A stretch of DNA of 64,000 nucleotides from CAZBMD01 sp964493325 (lineage in GTDB: Bacteria; Babelota; Babeliae; Babelales; RVW-14). Shown here one piece after another: positions 25,787-34,928 of the stretch. The stretch lies in the NCBI GenBank assembly GCA_964493325.1, contig CAZBMD010000008.1:6559-70558 (forward strand), written 5' to 3'. The position numbers and the translations under genes are program-made. Below the pieces are notes generated by a model, which was given only the letters and a program-made list of their open reading frames with translations, was not told where the DNA came from and made no database searches. Positions within the stretch are counted from its first letter, which is position 1; every line of letters begins with the position of its first letter.

Positions 25787-27301
25787 GTGAAAAAAATTCT
25801 GATCAACAAGGATGCGTGGCAAACCCGCGTGGCTGTTTTAAGCGGCGACCGGTTACAAGATATCTACTTTGATACGAACGTCAAAGAAGATCTTGAACGC
25901 TGCTTTTATAAAGGACGAGTCTCTAAAGTTCTTTCCGGCATTCAAACTTCCTTTGTTGATATCGGCCAGCCTAAAGCCGGTTTTCTGCACATTACCGAGG
26001 TAGATCGCGAACTTGCCACTCAAAAAATTATTGAATCAGTTCATCCTGACGACGCTCAAGAGATGACTGAGAAAGAAATTAAAAGCTCCCTTGATATCGG
26101 AAAAATTTTCAATGAAGGACAAGACATCCTTGTTCAGGTAATCAAAGAGCCGATTCATGAAAAAGGGGCAAAGCTCACAACCTGCTTTACGCTGCCTGGG
26201 CGCTTTATTGTTTTAATGCCAAACATTTCTCAAATTGGAATTTCAAAAAAGATTGAGAATAAAGAGGAGCGAGCGCGTCTTCGCGAAATTTTAGCAGAAA
26301 ATTTGCCAACAGGCATGGGCTCCATCATTCGAACAACAGCTGAAGGCCGAACTCCTAAAGACTTAAAAAAAGATATAGCTTTTCTTGTTTCATCATGGAA
26401 TGCCATACAAAAAAAATTCAAAAAAGCCAAAGCAGGCGAAAAGATCCACGAAGACATGCCTTTGGCGCTTCGCGCCCTGCGTGACCACCTTGATGATGAA
26501 GTTGAAATGGTTATAACGGATGACAAGGATGAGCAAGAAGCAATGCTCAAATTTGTAAAGTATTTTACGCCAGAACATTTGCCAAAAATTCGCTTCTACA
26601 GCGGCCCGCCGTCTTTGTTTGACCGTTTTGATATTGATAAGCAAATTGAAAAAGCACTCCAAAAAAAAGTCATCCTAAAATCTGGCGGATCTGTCATAAT
26701 CGAGAGCACCGAAGCTATGACCGTTATCGACGTTAATACCGGTAAATTTATCGGGTCAGATAATATGGAAAACACCATCCTTAAGACTAATCTTGAGGCT
26801 GCTGAAGAGATTGTTACCCAACTTCGACTCCGCAACATTGGCGGACTGATTGTTATCGATTTTATCGATATGGCCTCACAAGCAAACAGGCAAAAGCTTT
26901 CTCGATTCCTTGAAAAAACGCTGAAAGAGCGAGATAAATTTCAATCTGTAGCGCTTAAAGTTTCAGAATTTGGCCTTGTTCAAATGACTCGTAAACGTTC
27001 TGGAAAAACACTCATTCAGCAACTCACCAATGTTTGCCAAACCTGCCGCGGAACAGGTCATGTCAAGTCAATTGGAAGTATCAGCTACCATATTTTGCAA
27101 CAATTCAGAGATGAATCAATAAAAAAACACTTCACCGGACAAGTTGTCCTGTCGGTTCCAAACACCATTTTTGATTATTTGATTCACAATGAATATCAAT
27201 CGCTTTTGCAACTCGAAAAGCAACTTTCATGCAAAATTATTCTCGAAAGTAACGAACGCTTTGAAGATGCTCAATTCAGCATTAGCAGAGTTTCTGAATA
27301 A
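25787..27301 (+). CDS. rng: Ribonuclease G
   Basis: A 504-residue RNase E/G family endonuclease without the long E-type C-terminal scaffold, hence RNase G. A GTG start has AAGAGG upstream. Parts seen: the S1-like N-terminal domain with YKGRVSKVLSGIQTSFVDIG and KAGFLHITEV, the RNase H-like region, the catalytic Asp residues in AMTVIDVNTGKF and LIVIDFIDM, and the zinc link CQTCRGTG (family form CPxCxGxG). It cleaves single-stranded AU-rich RNA and matures 16S rRNA. gatB follows after 41 bases, probably on the same message. Confidence 0.94.
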   Translation: MKKILINKDAWQTRVAVLSGDRLQDIYFDTNVKEDLERCFYKGRVSKVLSGIQTSFVDIGQPKAGFLHITEVDRELATQKIIESVHPDDAQEMTEKEIKSSLDIGKIFNEGQDILVQVIKEPIHEKGAKLTTCFTLPGRFIVLMPNISQIGISKKIENKEERARLREILAENLPTGMGSIIRTTAEGRTPKDLKKDIAFLVSSWNAIQKKFKKAKAGEKIHEDMPLALRALRDHLDDEVEMVITDDKDEQEAMLKFVKYFTPEHLPKIRFYSGPPSLFDRFDIDKQIEKALQKKVILKSGGSVIIESTEAMTVIDVNTGKFIGSDNMENTILKTNLEAAEEIVTQLRLRNIGGLIVIDFIDMASQANRQKLSRFLEKTLKERDKFQSVALKVSEFGLVQMTRKRSGKTLIQQLTNVCQTCRGTGHVKSIGSISYHILQQFRDESIKKHFTGQVVLSVPNTIFDYLIHNEYQSLLQLEKQLSCKIILESNERFEDAQFSISRVSE

Positions 27302-27342
27302 TCAAGCCTCACAACATCTGTCCCTTAAATTAAGGATAAAGC

Positions 27343-28806
27343 ATGTCAACGGAAACAAAGAACGCACTTGCTCGTTATCCCGAGTACGAAGCAACTATCG
27401 GTATCGAAGTTCATATCCAGCTTAAAACTGAATCAAAAATATTTTGCAGCTGTCCGCGTTCATTTGGACAAGAACCAAACTCGAACGTCTGCCCTGTCTG
27501 CTTAGGACATCCTGGCGTACTCCCCGTCCTGAATAAAAAAGTTGTTGATTTTGCTATCATGGTAGGACTTGCAACCAATTGCTCAATCACACGATCAACC
27601 GATTTTGCACGCAAACATTACATGTACCCCGATCTTCCTAAAAATTATCAAATCACACAATCAGACAAGCCAATATGCCAAGAAGGCTTTATCACCATCC
27701 AAGGAGCTGATGGCGAAGAAAAAAAAGTTCGACTGCTCCGCATTCACATGGAAGAAGATGCAGGCAAAAACCTTCACAGTAACAAAGGATATAGCCTTGT
27801 GGACCTGAACCGCGCAGGCACACCACTCCTTGAAGTAGTAACTCATCCAGACATATCTACAGCGCAAGAAGCAGATGCATACCTCAAACAGCTCCATGCA
27901 ATCGTTCAATATCTTGGGGTGAGTGATGCAAACATGGATGAGGGGTCATTTCGCGCTGATATCAACATCTCGGTCAAGAAAAAAACAGCGTCTGAGTTTG
28001 GCGTCAAAGTTGAACTCAAAAACATCAACTCATTCAGATTTATTGCTCATGCTATTGAATACGAACTAGAACGACAGCTTGAGCTTGTCACCACCAATCA
28101 GCGCATTTATCAAGAAACGCGTCTGTGGGACAGTAAACAACAAAAAAGTATTTTCATGCGATCTAAAGAAGAAGCTCAGGATTATCGCTATTTTAACGAG
28201 CCAGACCTTCCAGTGATTGAAATTGATGACTCATGGATTGAACGAATTAGAAAAAATATTCCCGAACTCCCTCGTGAAAAGTTTTTAAGGCTGCAAAAAG
28301 AATATGCTTTAAGCTCTTATGAAGCTGAAATTATGGTTGAAGACAAATCTATTGCTGATTTTTTTGAGGCTACGGTAGCAGTTTGTAATAACCCAAAACT
28401 AACAAGCAACTGGATCTTGCGAGATGTCCTGGGATATTTGAAGGAGCACAAAATTGGGTTGCATGAATCAAAAATTACAGCCAACGGACTCGGCGAGATG
28501 ATTATAGCCCTTGAGCAAGGAGTGATCAACAGCTCTGCAGCACAAGAGGTCTTTCTGGAAATGGCCCAAACAGGCAAATCGCCACATGTCATCATCGATG
28601 AGAAAGATCTTAAACAGATCGGTTCATCAGAAGAACTTGAGGCGATTGTAAAGCAGGTTATCGAACAAAATGCCGACTCGGTTAAAAAATATCAAGAAGG
28701 TAATGCGCGGCTTTTCATGTTCTTTGTTGGCCAGACGATGAAGGCGACCAAGGGCAAAGGAAACCCTGTCATGATCAATGATCTCCTGAAAAAATATTTA
28801 GGCTAA
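27343..28806 (+). CDS. gatB: Aspartyl/glutamyl-tRNA amidotransferase subunit B
   Basis: A 487-residue GatB with AGGAT upstream of the ATG. It starts YEATIGIEVHIQLKTESKIFC and has CxC plus CPVCLGHPGVLPVLN (zinc cysteines), YPDLPKNYQITQ, EEDAGK, VDLNRAGTPLLEVVTHPD and DANMDEGSFRADINIS. The helical and YqeY-like C-terminus is present. With GatA and GatC it converts misacylated Glu-tRNAGln or Asp-tRNAAsn to the amide form. GatA and GatC are not in this window. It ends at a terminator hairpin. Confidence 0.97.
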   Translation: MSTETKNALARYPEYEATIGIEVHIQLKTESKIFCSCPRSFGQEPNSNVCPVCLGHPGVLPVLNKKVVDFAIMVGLATNCSITRSTDFARKHYMYPDLPKNYQITQSDKPICQEGFITIQGADGEEKKVRLLRIHMEEDAGKNLHSNKGYSLVDLNRAGTPLLEVVTHPDISTAQEADAYLKQLHAIVQYLGVSDANMDEGSFRADINISVKKKTASEFGVKVELKNINSFRFIAHAIEYELERQLELVTTNQRIYQETRLWDSKQQKSIFMRSKEEAQDYRYFNEPDLPVIEIDDSWIERIRKNIPELPREKFLRLQKEYALSSYEAEIMVEDKSIADFFEATVAVCNNPKLTSNWILRDVLGYLKEHKIGLHESKITANGLGEMIIALEQGVINSSAAQEVFLEMAQTGKSPHVIIDEKDLKQIGSSEELEAIVKQVIEQNADSVKKYQEGNARLFMFFVGQTMKATKGKGNPVMINDLLKKYLG

Positions 28807-28821
28807 AATACTTAGTTTCTT

Positions 28822-28852
28822 GATGCACAATTATCGATTGTGCATCTTTATT
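28822..28852 (+). terminator. Terminator after gatB
   Basis: GATGCACAAT (28822-28831) pairs with ATTGTGCATC (28837-28846) around a 5-base loop, and a T-rich tail follows. Confidence 0.8.
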
Positions 28853-28979
28853 TCATTTTTATTCCATTCAGTGAAATAAAAATAGAAAAATCATGGTCTT
28901 ATTTCAATAAACCCACTAAAAATGAAATAATACTCACCAAAAAACCGATTATTTCAAAAAATAGCCCCTCTCAGGGCAT

Positions 28980-29004
28980 TAAAAAAGGGAGGCGTGTGCC
29001 TCCC
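28980..29004 (-). terminator. Terminator after the basic secreted protein gene
   Basis: GGGAGGC (28987-28993) and GCCTCCC (28998-29004) with a 4-base loop; on the minus strand the stem is followed by TTTTTT (28981-28986). It lies 67 bases past the stop at 29072. Confidence 0.85.
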
Positions 29005-29071
29005 CTAAATTTTCTAAATATGTGCACTTTGTACACACATCCATACTTGTTTTTTTTGCAGCTTCTATCGA

Positions 29072-29647
29072 TTATTCACTCTTTGATTCAGTTGATTTTT
29101 CAGTAGAAGCAGCTGACTTTTTATTTCGCTTTTTATTCCAACGGCTCTTTCTGCCGCTACCTTTATCACCCTTGGAACCATGGCTTCGACCACGACGACG
29201 GCCACCTCTTCTGCTACCATCCTTCTTGCCTGATTTTTCGCCAGAAGAATCTATAGCTCTTTTACCTTTACCACGACGTTTATAAGATTTTTTATTGAAA
29301 TCGCCTTTATTCGACGCATCTGTTACTTCAGATTTTTTTTCAGCGGAAATAGCTGAGCGATCGCGATTTCGGCGACGTTCTCCCCAAGGTACTTTTTGAT
29401 CTTTTTTACAGTCTTTCCCACCTTTAGAATCTTTCCCGCCTTTGCGATAAGCCTTTTTTGAGCCGTTATTAGCTGATTCTTTCTCAGGTTTTGATCTCCT
29501 CCAAAAAGCCCATCCTGGAGCATCAGACTTTTTTCGATCGGAAGTTTTGGTCTTTTTCAGCCCTTCATCTGCAGCATACACGCCATGACAACCAACCGCT
29601 AACAACGTAATAGCAAGCATTAATCTTGCTGTTAATTTTTTTTCCAT
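29072..29647 (-). CDS. Secreted highly basic Lys/Arg/Gly-rich protein
   Basis: A 191-residue protein from the ATG at 29647 (AGGGAG upstream). The signal peptide ends GVYAADE at about residue 26. The rest is almost entirely low-complexity: Lys/Gly/Asp repeats (KGGKDSKGGKD), a RRNRDR stretch, and an Arg/Gly block (RRGGRRRGR) with RGG-like tripeptides found in RNA-binding tails. It ends in a Ser/Glu/Lys tail. One WAFWRR hydrophobic patch lies near 45. It looks exported and disordered, like the proteins at 3224-5336. Function unknown. Confidence 0.6.
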   Translation of the reverse strand: MEKKLTARLMLAITLLAVGCHGVYAADEGLKKTKTSDRKKSDAPGWAFWRRSKPEKESANNGSKKAYRKGGKDSKGGKDCKKDQKVPWGERRRNRDRSAISAEKKSEVTDASNKGDFNKKSYKRRGKGKRAIDSSGEKSGKKDGSRRGGRRRGRSHGSKGDKGSGRKSRWNKKRNKKSAASTEKSTESKSE

Positions 29648-29754
29648 CACAAAACTCCCTCTATTTAATTAATAAAACGCTTTGTTTTTACAATTCTAAT
29701 TGTATTAAAATTGAATTCAGCTTGTCAATAAATAAGCAGATTGGAGATCAAAAT

Positions 29755-29781
29755 AAAAAAGGGCCCCTCTCAAGGCCCTTT
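29755..29781 (-). terminator. Terminator after topA
   Basis: AAAGGGCC (29758-29765) pairs with GGCCCTTT (29774-29781) over an 8-base loop. On the minus strand it leads into TTTTTT, 32 bases beyond the topA stop. Confidence 0.85.
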
Positions 29782-29812
29782 ACAATCAATGCATCTAAAA
29801 AATGAAGACAAA

Positions 29813-32083
29813 TTACTCTTCAACCCTTTGCGTGAACCCACACTCCTTATTCGGACAGGTGTGGTTGGTTGATTTTTCCACTTTATCTTTAGTAATCAGC
29901 AAATACGGCGACTTGCAATTGGGGCACGGCGTCTCAACAACGCCACCAAATATTGCAAAATTACATTTTGGATAGCCTGCACAGCCCCAAAAGGATCCGC
30001 CCTTCCATCTCCTCTTAACAAGCTTGCTTCCACAGGTTGGGCATGGCATTTTAAGCTGATCTTGGTGGATATACTTACAATCTGGATAGCCAGGGCAAGA
30101 TAAAAACGGACCAAAACGTCCCATTTTTTTAACTAAATTTTTCCCACAATTTGGACAAGTAAGCGAACTACCGTCTTCTGCTGCGTGCTCTGTTTTATCA
30201 ATCATAATCTTACCCTCTTCGGTACGAGTAAAGTTTGACGTAAATTTACATTCGGGAAACTTAGAGCAGCCCAAAAATTCTCCGCTTTTACTAAAACGCA
30301 CCATCAACGGGTTGCCACAATCTGGACACTTTTGATCTGTTTCCACAGAACGACGACTCTCTTCTTTTCCACCAAAGGCAACAAGATCTTTTTTAAATTT
30401 ATCATAAAACAAGTTCAAAACATCGTCTCGCTTGATTTCACCGTTGGCAATTTTATCAAGGTCTTCTTCCATTTTGGCAGTAAATGAAATATCAAGGACA
30501 TCGGGCAGATTTTTAACAAGCATGTCACTCACTGCTTTACCAAGCTCTGTTGGTGTAAAGCGCTTGTTATCTTTGCCAACATACCCACGTTTTTGAATGG
30601 TTGAAAGCGTTGCGCCGTAGGTACTTGGACGCCCAATTCCTCGTTTTTCAAGCTCTTTAACAAGCGTTGCTTCGGAATATCGTGGCGGTGGCTGCGTAAA
30701 ATGCTGCTTTGAATCAAGTTTGGAAAGATCGGCCGGCTGATTTTCGGCAATGCTTTTTGGAATTTTCACGGCCTGTTCATTTTCTTCGTCTTCAACTAAA
30801 TAAACTTTTAAGAATCCATCAAACATCAGGGTCGAACCTGTTGCTCTAAAAATAAATGCCCCACCCTCAATAATTACTTGACGTTGAAAGTATTCGGCAG
30901 CTTCCATTTGGCATGCGACAAAGCGTTTCCAAATCAAACCATAAAGTTTTGCTTCATCTTTACCTAGATAACGTGCCACCAATTCGGGTGTCATTTCAAC
31001 ATTAATTGGCCTAATGGCTTCGTGAGCGTCTTGAGCTCCTGTTTTGCCGTATATGTGAGCATTTTTTGGTAGATACTTTGCGCCAAATTCTTTTTTAATA
31101 TAATCACGCGTTGATTGCAATGCAGTATCTGAAATACGTAACGAATCGGTACGCATGTAGGTAATCAATGCTTCGGGATTATTTTTATCAGCCAAAGGTA
31201 AACCTTCATACAAGCGTTGCGCAAGCGTCATCGTCTTATCAACAGAAAATCCTAATTTATTAAAAGCATCTTGTTGCAGGGTACTGGTCATAAAAGGCGG
31301 AGGTGGATTTTTGGCTCGTTTTTTTTCAGTAATTTTAGTGATAACAAAATGCTCTTTTTTGATATCTAAAAGCACCTTATCGGCTTGTTCTTTAGTGCCA
31401 ATTTTTACCGCTTTATTGTTAATTTTTGAAAGTTCAGCATGCAAATCTTCTTTATCAACTGTTTTAAAAAGTGCATGCAAAGACCATGATTCTTCGGGTT
31501 TAAAGACAAGAATTTCAGCTTCTCGCTCACAAACAAGCCGCAGAGCAACAGATTGTACACGGCCAGCAGATAACCCTTTGGCTATTTTCTTCCACAAAAT
31601 AGGAGAAACCTCATACCCCACCCAACGGTCGAGAATACGGCGAGCTTGCTGTGCATTCACCTTGTGAATATTCACATGAACTTTTTTTTCTATTGCCTCG
31701 ATAATTGCAGGCTTGGTAATTTCGTTAAACGAGATACGATGAATTTTGTCAGGGTCAGGAAAAACCTTTTCTATCTCCTGGCCAATATGCCAAGCAATAA
31801 TCTCTCCTTCACGGTCAGGATCTGAGGCCAAATATACCTCGCTACACTGCCGAGCCTGTTTACAAATATCAGATATCACGGTCGCCTTGTCCTTGATCAC
31901 TGCGTATTCAAGGTCAATGGCGTGGGTCTTTTCGTCACGTACAATACCGAGCTTGCGCGTCGGCAAATCTTTGACATGCCCAAATGTCGACATAATTTTA
32001 AAATCTTTACCCAAGAATTTAGAAATAGTCTTGATTTTTGCAGGTGACTCAACAATTAGGAGCTTAGGTCCATCTTCATTCAT
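29813..32083 (-). CDS. topA: DNA topoisomerase I
   Basis: A 756-residue type IA topoisomerase that relaxes negative supercoils. The Toprim domain starts KLLIVESPAKIKTI and has ASDPDREGEIIAWH. The Tyr region reads ITYMRTDSLRIS, with the catalytic Tyr before MRTDS. The C-terminus carries four Cys4 zinc fingers, CPDCG, CPNCG, CPTCG and CPNCK, each followed by a CxxFPEC-like half. I take the ATG at 32083 because homologues start just before KLLIVES; in-frame ATGs at 32101 and 32164 would add a Cys/Arg-rich leader not known in the family. The gene is monocistronic. Confidence 0.96.
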   Translation of the reverse strand: MNEDGPKLLIVESPAKIKTISKFLGKDFKIMSTFGHVKDLPTRKLGIVRDEKTHAIDLEYAVIKDKATVISDICKQARQCSEVYLASDPDREGEIIAWHIGQEIEKVFPDPDKIHRISFNEITKPAIIEAIEKKVHVNIHKVNAQQARRILDRWVGYEVSPILWKKIAKGLSAGRVQSVALRLVCEREAEILVFKPEESWSLHALFKTVDKEDLHAELSKINNKAVKIGTKEQADKVLLDIKKEHFVITKITEKKRAKNPPPPFMTSTLQQDAFNKLGFSVDKTMTLAQRLYEGLPLADKNNPEALITYMRTDSLRISDTALQSTRDYIKKEFGAKYLPKNAHIYGKTGAQDAHEAIRPINVEMTPELVARYLGKDEAKLYGLIWKRFVACQMEAAEYFQRQVIIEGGAFIFRATGSTLMFDGFLKVYLVEDEENEQAVKIPKSIAENQPADLSKLDSKQHFTQPPPRYSEATLVKELEKRGIGRPSTYGATLSTIQKRGYVGKDNKRFTPTELGKAVSDMLVKNLPDVLDISFTAKMEEDLDKIANGEIKRDDVLNLFYDKFKKDLVAFGGKEESRRSVETDQKCPDCGNPLMVRFSKSGEFLGCSKFPECKFTSNFTRTEEGKIMIDKTEHAAEDGSSLTCPNCGKNLVKKMGRFGPFLSCPGYPDCKYIHQDQLKMPCPTCGSKLVKRRWKGGSFWGCAGYPKCNFAIFGGVVETPCPNCKSPYLLITKDKVEKSTNHTCPNKECGFTQRVEE

Positions 32084-32435
32084 GGTTTTTCTTCTTCTCA
32101 TCCCCAGCCCATCCCCAGTGAAAATGTTTTTATTACAACAGTTACATCTCGGCGATGCTCTCAAGCATCTTTTTTTACCAGTTGTCTGCTTTTTGTCAAA
32201 AATATTTTAAAATAACGTTTTATGCATTGCTCACCGTTACTATCACTAGGTTATTATTTTTATTTTTTATTTGTCAATACCAGCGTGTTAATTTTGTAAA
32301 AAGGCTTACTATCTTACCCAAAAAGGTTTTGAAGTTTGATTTTAAATATAAGTTTTTCAGAGCAAAGTTGTTTAATTTACGAACCTAATGTAATTTTGGC
32401 AACGTATTAATGTGTAAATTTTTCGAGGAGCTTTT
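32084..32435. other. Divergent intergenic region between topA and a membrane protein gene
   Basis: About 350 AT-rich bases without a gene. Near the right end, TTGTTT (32368-32373) and TAATTT (32391-32396), 17 bases apart, form a weak promoter candidate for the plus-strand run starting at 32436. An open frame continuing topA upstream is judged non-coding. Nothing else was recognised. Confidence 0.4.
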
Positions 32436-33212
32436 ATGTTTGCTGAACTATTTTCCTGCTGGAAAGAATCTTTATCTCTTGCCCGATGGTCAAATTTTAA
32501 ACTACTTGTTGCTGCAACATTAAACAACACCTACCAATCAAGCCGCATCGTGATAAAATATTTTTGGCCACTTTTGATAGCCAGTATGGGATTTTTTACC
32601 TTAACTCTCGTATCAATTGCTCCTAAACTCAGGAATGCTTATCCATTTTGCACAATCAATTACAATAACATTTATCTACTAATCACAACGTCTATTTTAT
32701 ATAGCAGCCTCTGCTTTTTATTTCAACTTACAACACGACCATCTCTGGAACGAAAAGATTTACACTATTTTCTTTTATACCTGCCCAAATCGATAGTACT
32801 TCTTCCTCTAGCGCTCATAACAGGCTTTAGTAACTTCTTACCTTTTGGACTTGGAAGTTTTACTTTTTTTCTCTTCGCTTCAGCTCCATTTTTCTACCTT
32901 GATGCACCTTCGTCAGTGGCAAGCCTTATTGCAAGTCTTAAGCGCAGCATAAAGCTTGGCGTATATTTTTTTCCAGGGATTGCTTTATGCTATCTAATCG
33001 CTATACCAATCATGATAGGGATAACAATTGTCTCTATCCTCATTGGAAGCCTTCTCTTTTATTGCTTAAAAATTCTTGCTATTCCACACTATTTACTTGG
33101 CATTTTTGCTGCATTGGGAACTATTTCACTTGTTATTTTAATGCTATCAATATCGTTTACCGCTATGCTGTATACAAAAATTAAGCACAGCAACCCTTCA
33201 ATATTTTTTTAG
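32436..33212 (+). CDS. Integral membrane protein, unknown
   Basis: A 258-residue protein with GAGGAG upstream of the ATG and about six membrane segments (roughly 43-63, 80-100, 115-135, 138-155, 175-205, 212-245). No conserved motif was recognised. It starts a plus-strand series with another membrane protein, plsC and batA-E. Gaps of 10-80 bases suggest a common message, so a role in membrane or envelope assembly is possible but unproved. Confidence 0.65.
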   Translation: MFAELFSCWKESLSLARWSNFKLLVAATLNNTYQSSRIVIKYFWPLLIASMGFFTLTLVSIAPKLRNAYPFCTINYNNIYLLITTSILYSSLCFLFQLTTRPSLERKDLHYFLLYLPKSIVLLPLALITGFSNFLPFGLGSFTFFLFASAPFFYLDAPSSVASLIASLKRSIKLGVYFFPGIALCYLIAIPIMIGITIVSILIGSLLFYCLKILAIPHYLLGIFAALGTISLVILMLSISFTAMLYTKIKHSNPSIFF

Positions 33213-33222
33213 CAAGGACGTT

Positions 33223-34077
33223 ATGTTTATTATTTTGGAGCACTGGCGCTCATCTTTGGAACTTCTTAAGTTTTCTCAACTATTCGAAATTATTAAGCAA
33301 TCATGCAGATTTTTTATGCAAGGTGTTATCCTTTTAGTGCGCCATTTTTATTGGCTCTTAGCAATCGACTTGTTCCTGTTTGTTGCATCAACACGCACGC
33401 TACTTAAAACCATCGAAACCCAAAAACAAGCTACAACTCTAGCTTTTTCTCCAGGCGCATTTTACTTGCTTGTTCTCATGCAAGGAGCAGCATTTGCCTT
33501 GTCTGGAATCTTTTTTCTTTTTCTTAAAAAACAACCAACAACACTTGCTAGTATCCCTTATTTAAAAGCAGCTTTTCCTCGTTATCTTCAGTTCTATTTG
33601 TTTGTATCAATCATACTTTTTTTTGGCATTATTTTCATCACCGGCGCTGGTATAACCAAATTCCCTATGGTACCTCAACCAGTCCTGATTACTTTTAAAA
33701 TGATTGAAGTTGCAACACTTTTTTACTGGATGAACTCTCAGGGGTTTTTTAAAAACCTTTTTGGCTCATTTGAATCTGGAATTAATATCATTGTCTACAA
33801 TCTACCAATATTCCTTCTCCTAGGGGGACTGCTTTTTGGAATAAACATGCTTATCCAATTTTGCGCCTTTGGGGCTTTTCAACCAGACTCAACAATGCAA
33901 ATAACAGCCACTCGTAGCAACATGGTCTCCATTATCGGTAATGAAAATTTTTCATTTCACAATTTTTTAATAGCAAAATACCTTAAGCTTTTTTTAGAAT
34001 ATTTTTGGATAGCAATCATGCTGAGTGTGTACGAAAATAAAAAAGATATTCGCTATACTAAAACTCTTTTTGAATAA
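33223..34077 (+). CDS. Integral membrane protein, unknown
   Basis: A 284-residue protein with AAGGA 6 bases before the ATG and about five or six membrane segments (about 38-58, 80-102, 122-145, 160-180, 190-212, 250-270). It begins 10 bases after the preceding membrane protein. The two have a similar length, start (E-WxxSL-L) and layout and may be distant paralogues. No enzymatic motif was seen. Confidence 0.65.
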   Translation: MFIILEHWRSSLELLKFSQLFEIIKQSCRFFMQGVILLVRHFYWLLAIDLFLFVASTRTLLKTIETQKQATTLAFSPGAFYLLVLMQGAAFALSGIFFLFLKKQPTTLASIPYLKAAFPRYLQFYLFVSIILFFGIIFITGAGITKFPMVPQPVLITFKMIEVATLFYWMNSQGFFKNLFGSFESGINIIVYNLPIFLLLGGLLFGINMLIQFCAFGAFQPDSTMQITATRSNMVSIIGNENFSFHNFLIAKYLKLFLEYFWIAIMLSVYENKKDIRYTKTLFE

Positions 34078-34091
34078 CAGGCAGCTTAATC

Positions 34092-34850
34092 ATGAGGCTA
34101 AACTTCGCCATCACGCTAATTAAAACAATTATTATGTATCTCTCGTGGAGCATAGCTTTGTTGTTTTTTACACTAATAAGTCTTCCCCTTGTTTTTTTGC
34201 CAAAAAGATGGCGCTATGACAACAGGCTTTATTTCTTTCTGATGAACACATTATCGCACATCATGATCACAACAAGCTTTGTAAAAATCTTGATTCAAGG
34301 GAAACACTACCTACCACAATATCCTAACAGCCCATCTGTTATCATTGCCAATCACACATCAGCGCTTGATATTCCACTCGTTGATCTGTTACTGGGAACC
34401 TATCCTCACATCTGGGTTAGCAAAGATAGTTATGGGAAAATTCCTCTTTTTGGACGATTGATGAAAAACATGCATGTTCTTGTCCCTCGTCATAACCCAA
34501 AAAAAGCAGTGGCCGCCCTTGTCAAAGCCATTAAGCAAGCAAGTGAAGGCACCAGGCATCTCATTATGTTCCCCGAAGGAACACGACACTCCGACGGAAC
34601 AATACATCCTTTTCATCAAGGATTTGCAATTGCGGCCCAAAAACTCAACCGCCCAGTGATACCAATGGCTCTTGTTGGACTACACGAAATTTTTCCACGC
34701 AAAAGCCTTTTATGCCTCAGCTCGAAACGTACAGTTCATATTGTCATTGGCAAACCGATGACCATGGAAACACAAGAATCTCGTGAAGATTTTATTCAGC
34801 GCGTTCAATCATGGTTTGAACATCAAATTAAAGAATCAAAAACGCCGTAA
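34092..34850 (+). CDS. plsC: 1-acyl-sn-glycerol-3-phosphate acyltransferase
   Basis: A 252-residue PlsC/LPLAT protein that adds the second acyl chain to lysophosphatidic acid. The N-terminal membrane anchor (about 13-38) is followed by the catalytic NHTSALD (87-93, NHx4D), the KIPLFGRLM block, and MFPEGTRHSDG (159-169). VIPMALVGLHE near 200 is the fourth motif. It is 15 bases after the second membrane protein and 78 before batA, whose own ribosome site is strong. Confidence 0.93.
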   Translation: MRLNFAITLIKTIIMYLSWSIALLFFTLISLPLVFLPKRWRYDNRLYFFLMNTLSHIMITTSFVKILIQGKHYLPQYPNSPSVIIANHTSALDIPLVDLLLGTYPHIWVSKDSYGKIPLFGRLMKNMHVLVPRHNPKKAVAALVKAIKQASEGTRHLIMFPEGTRHSDGTIHPFHQGFAIAAQKLNRPVIPMALVGLHEIFPRKSLLCLSSKRTVHIVIGKPMTMETQESREDFIQRVQSWFEHQIKESKTP

Positions 34851-34928
34851 GAACCGTGATAGGGACTTGATAAAATCAGCACATCAAGGTAATGTTATCT
34901 CACAATGAAACTTTGTTGAGGAGAAAAC

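Noticed and set aside
32084..32164. A topA N-terminal extension with Cys pairs
   Set aside because: It begins with CNCCNK-like residues suggesting a zinc finger, but there is no family precedent and the KLLIVES start at 32083 is standard.
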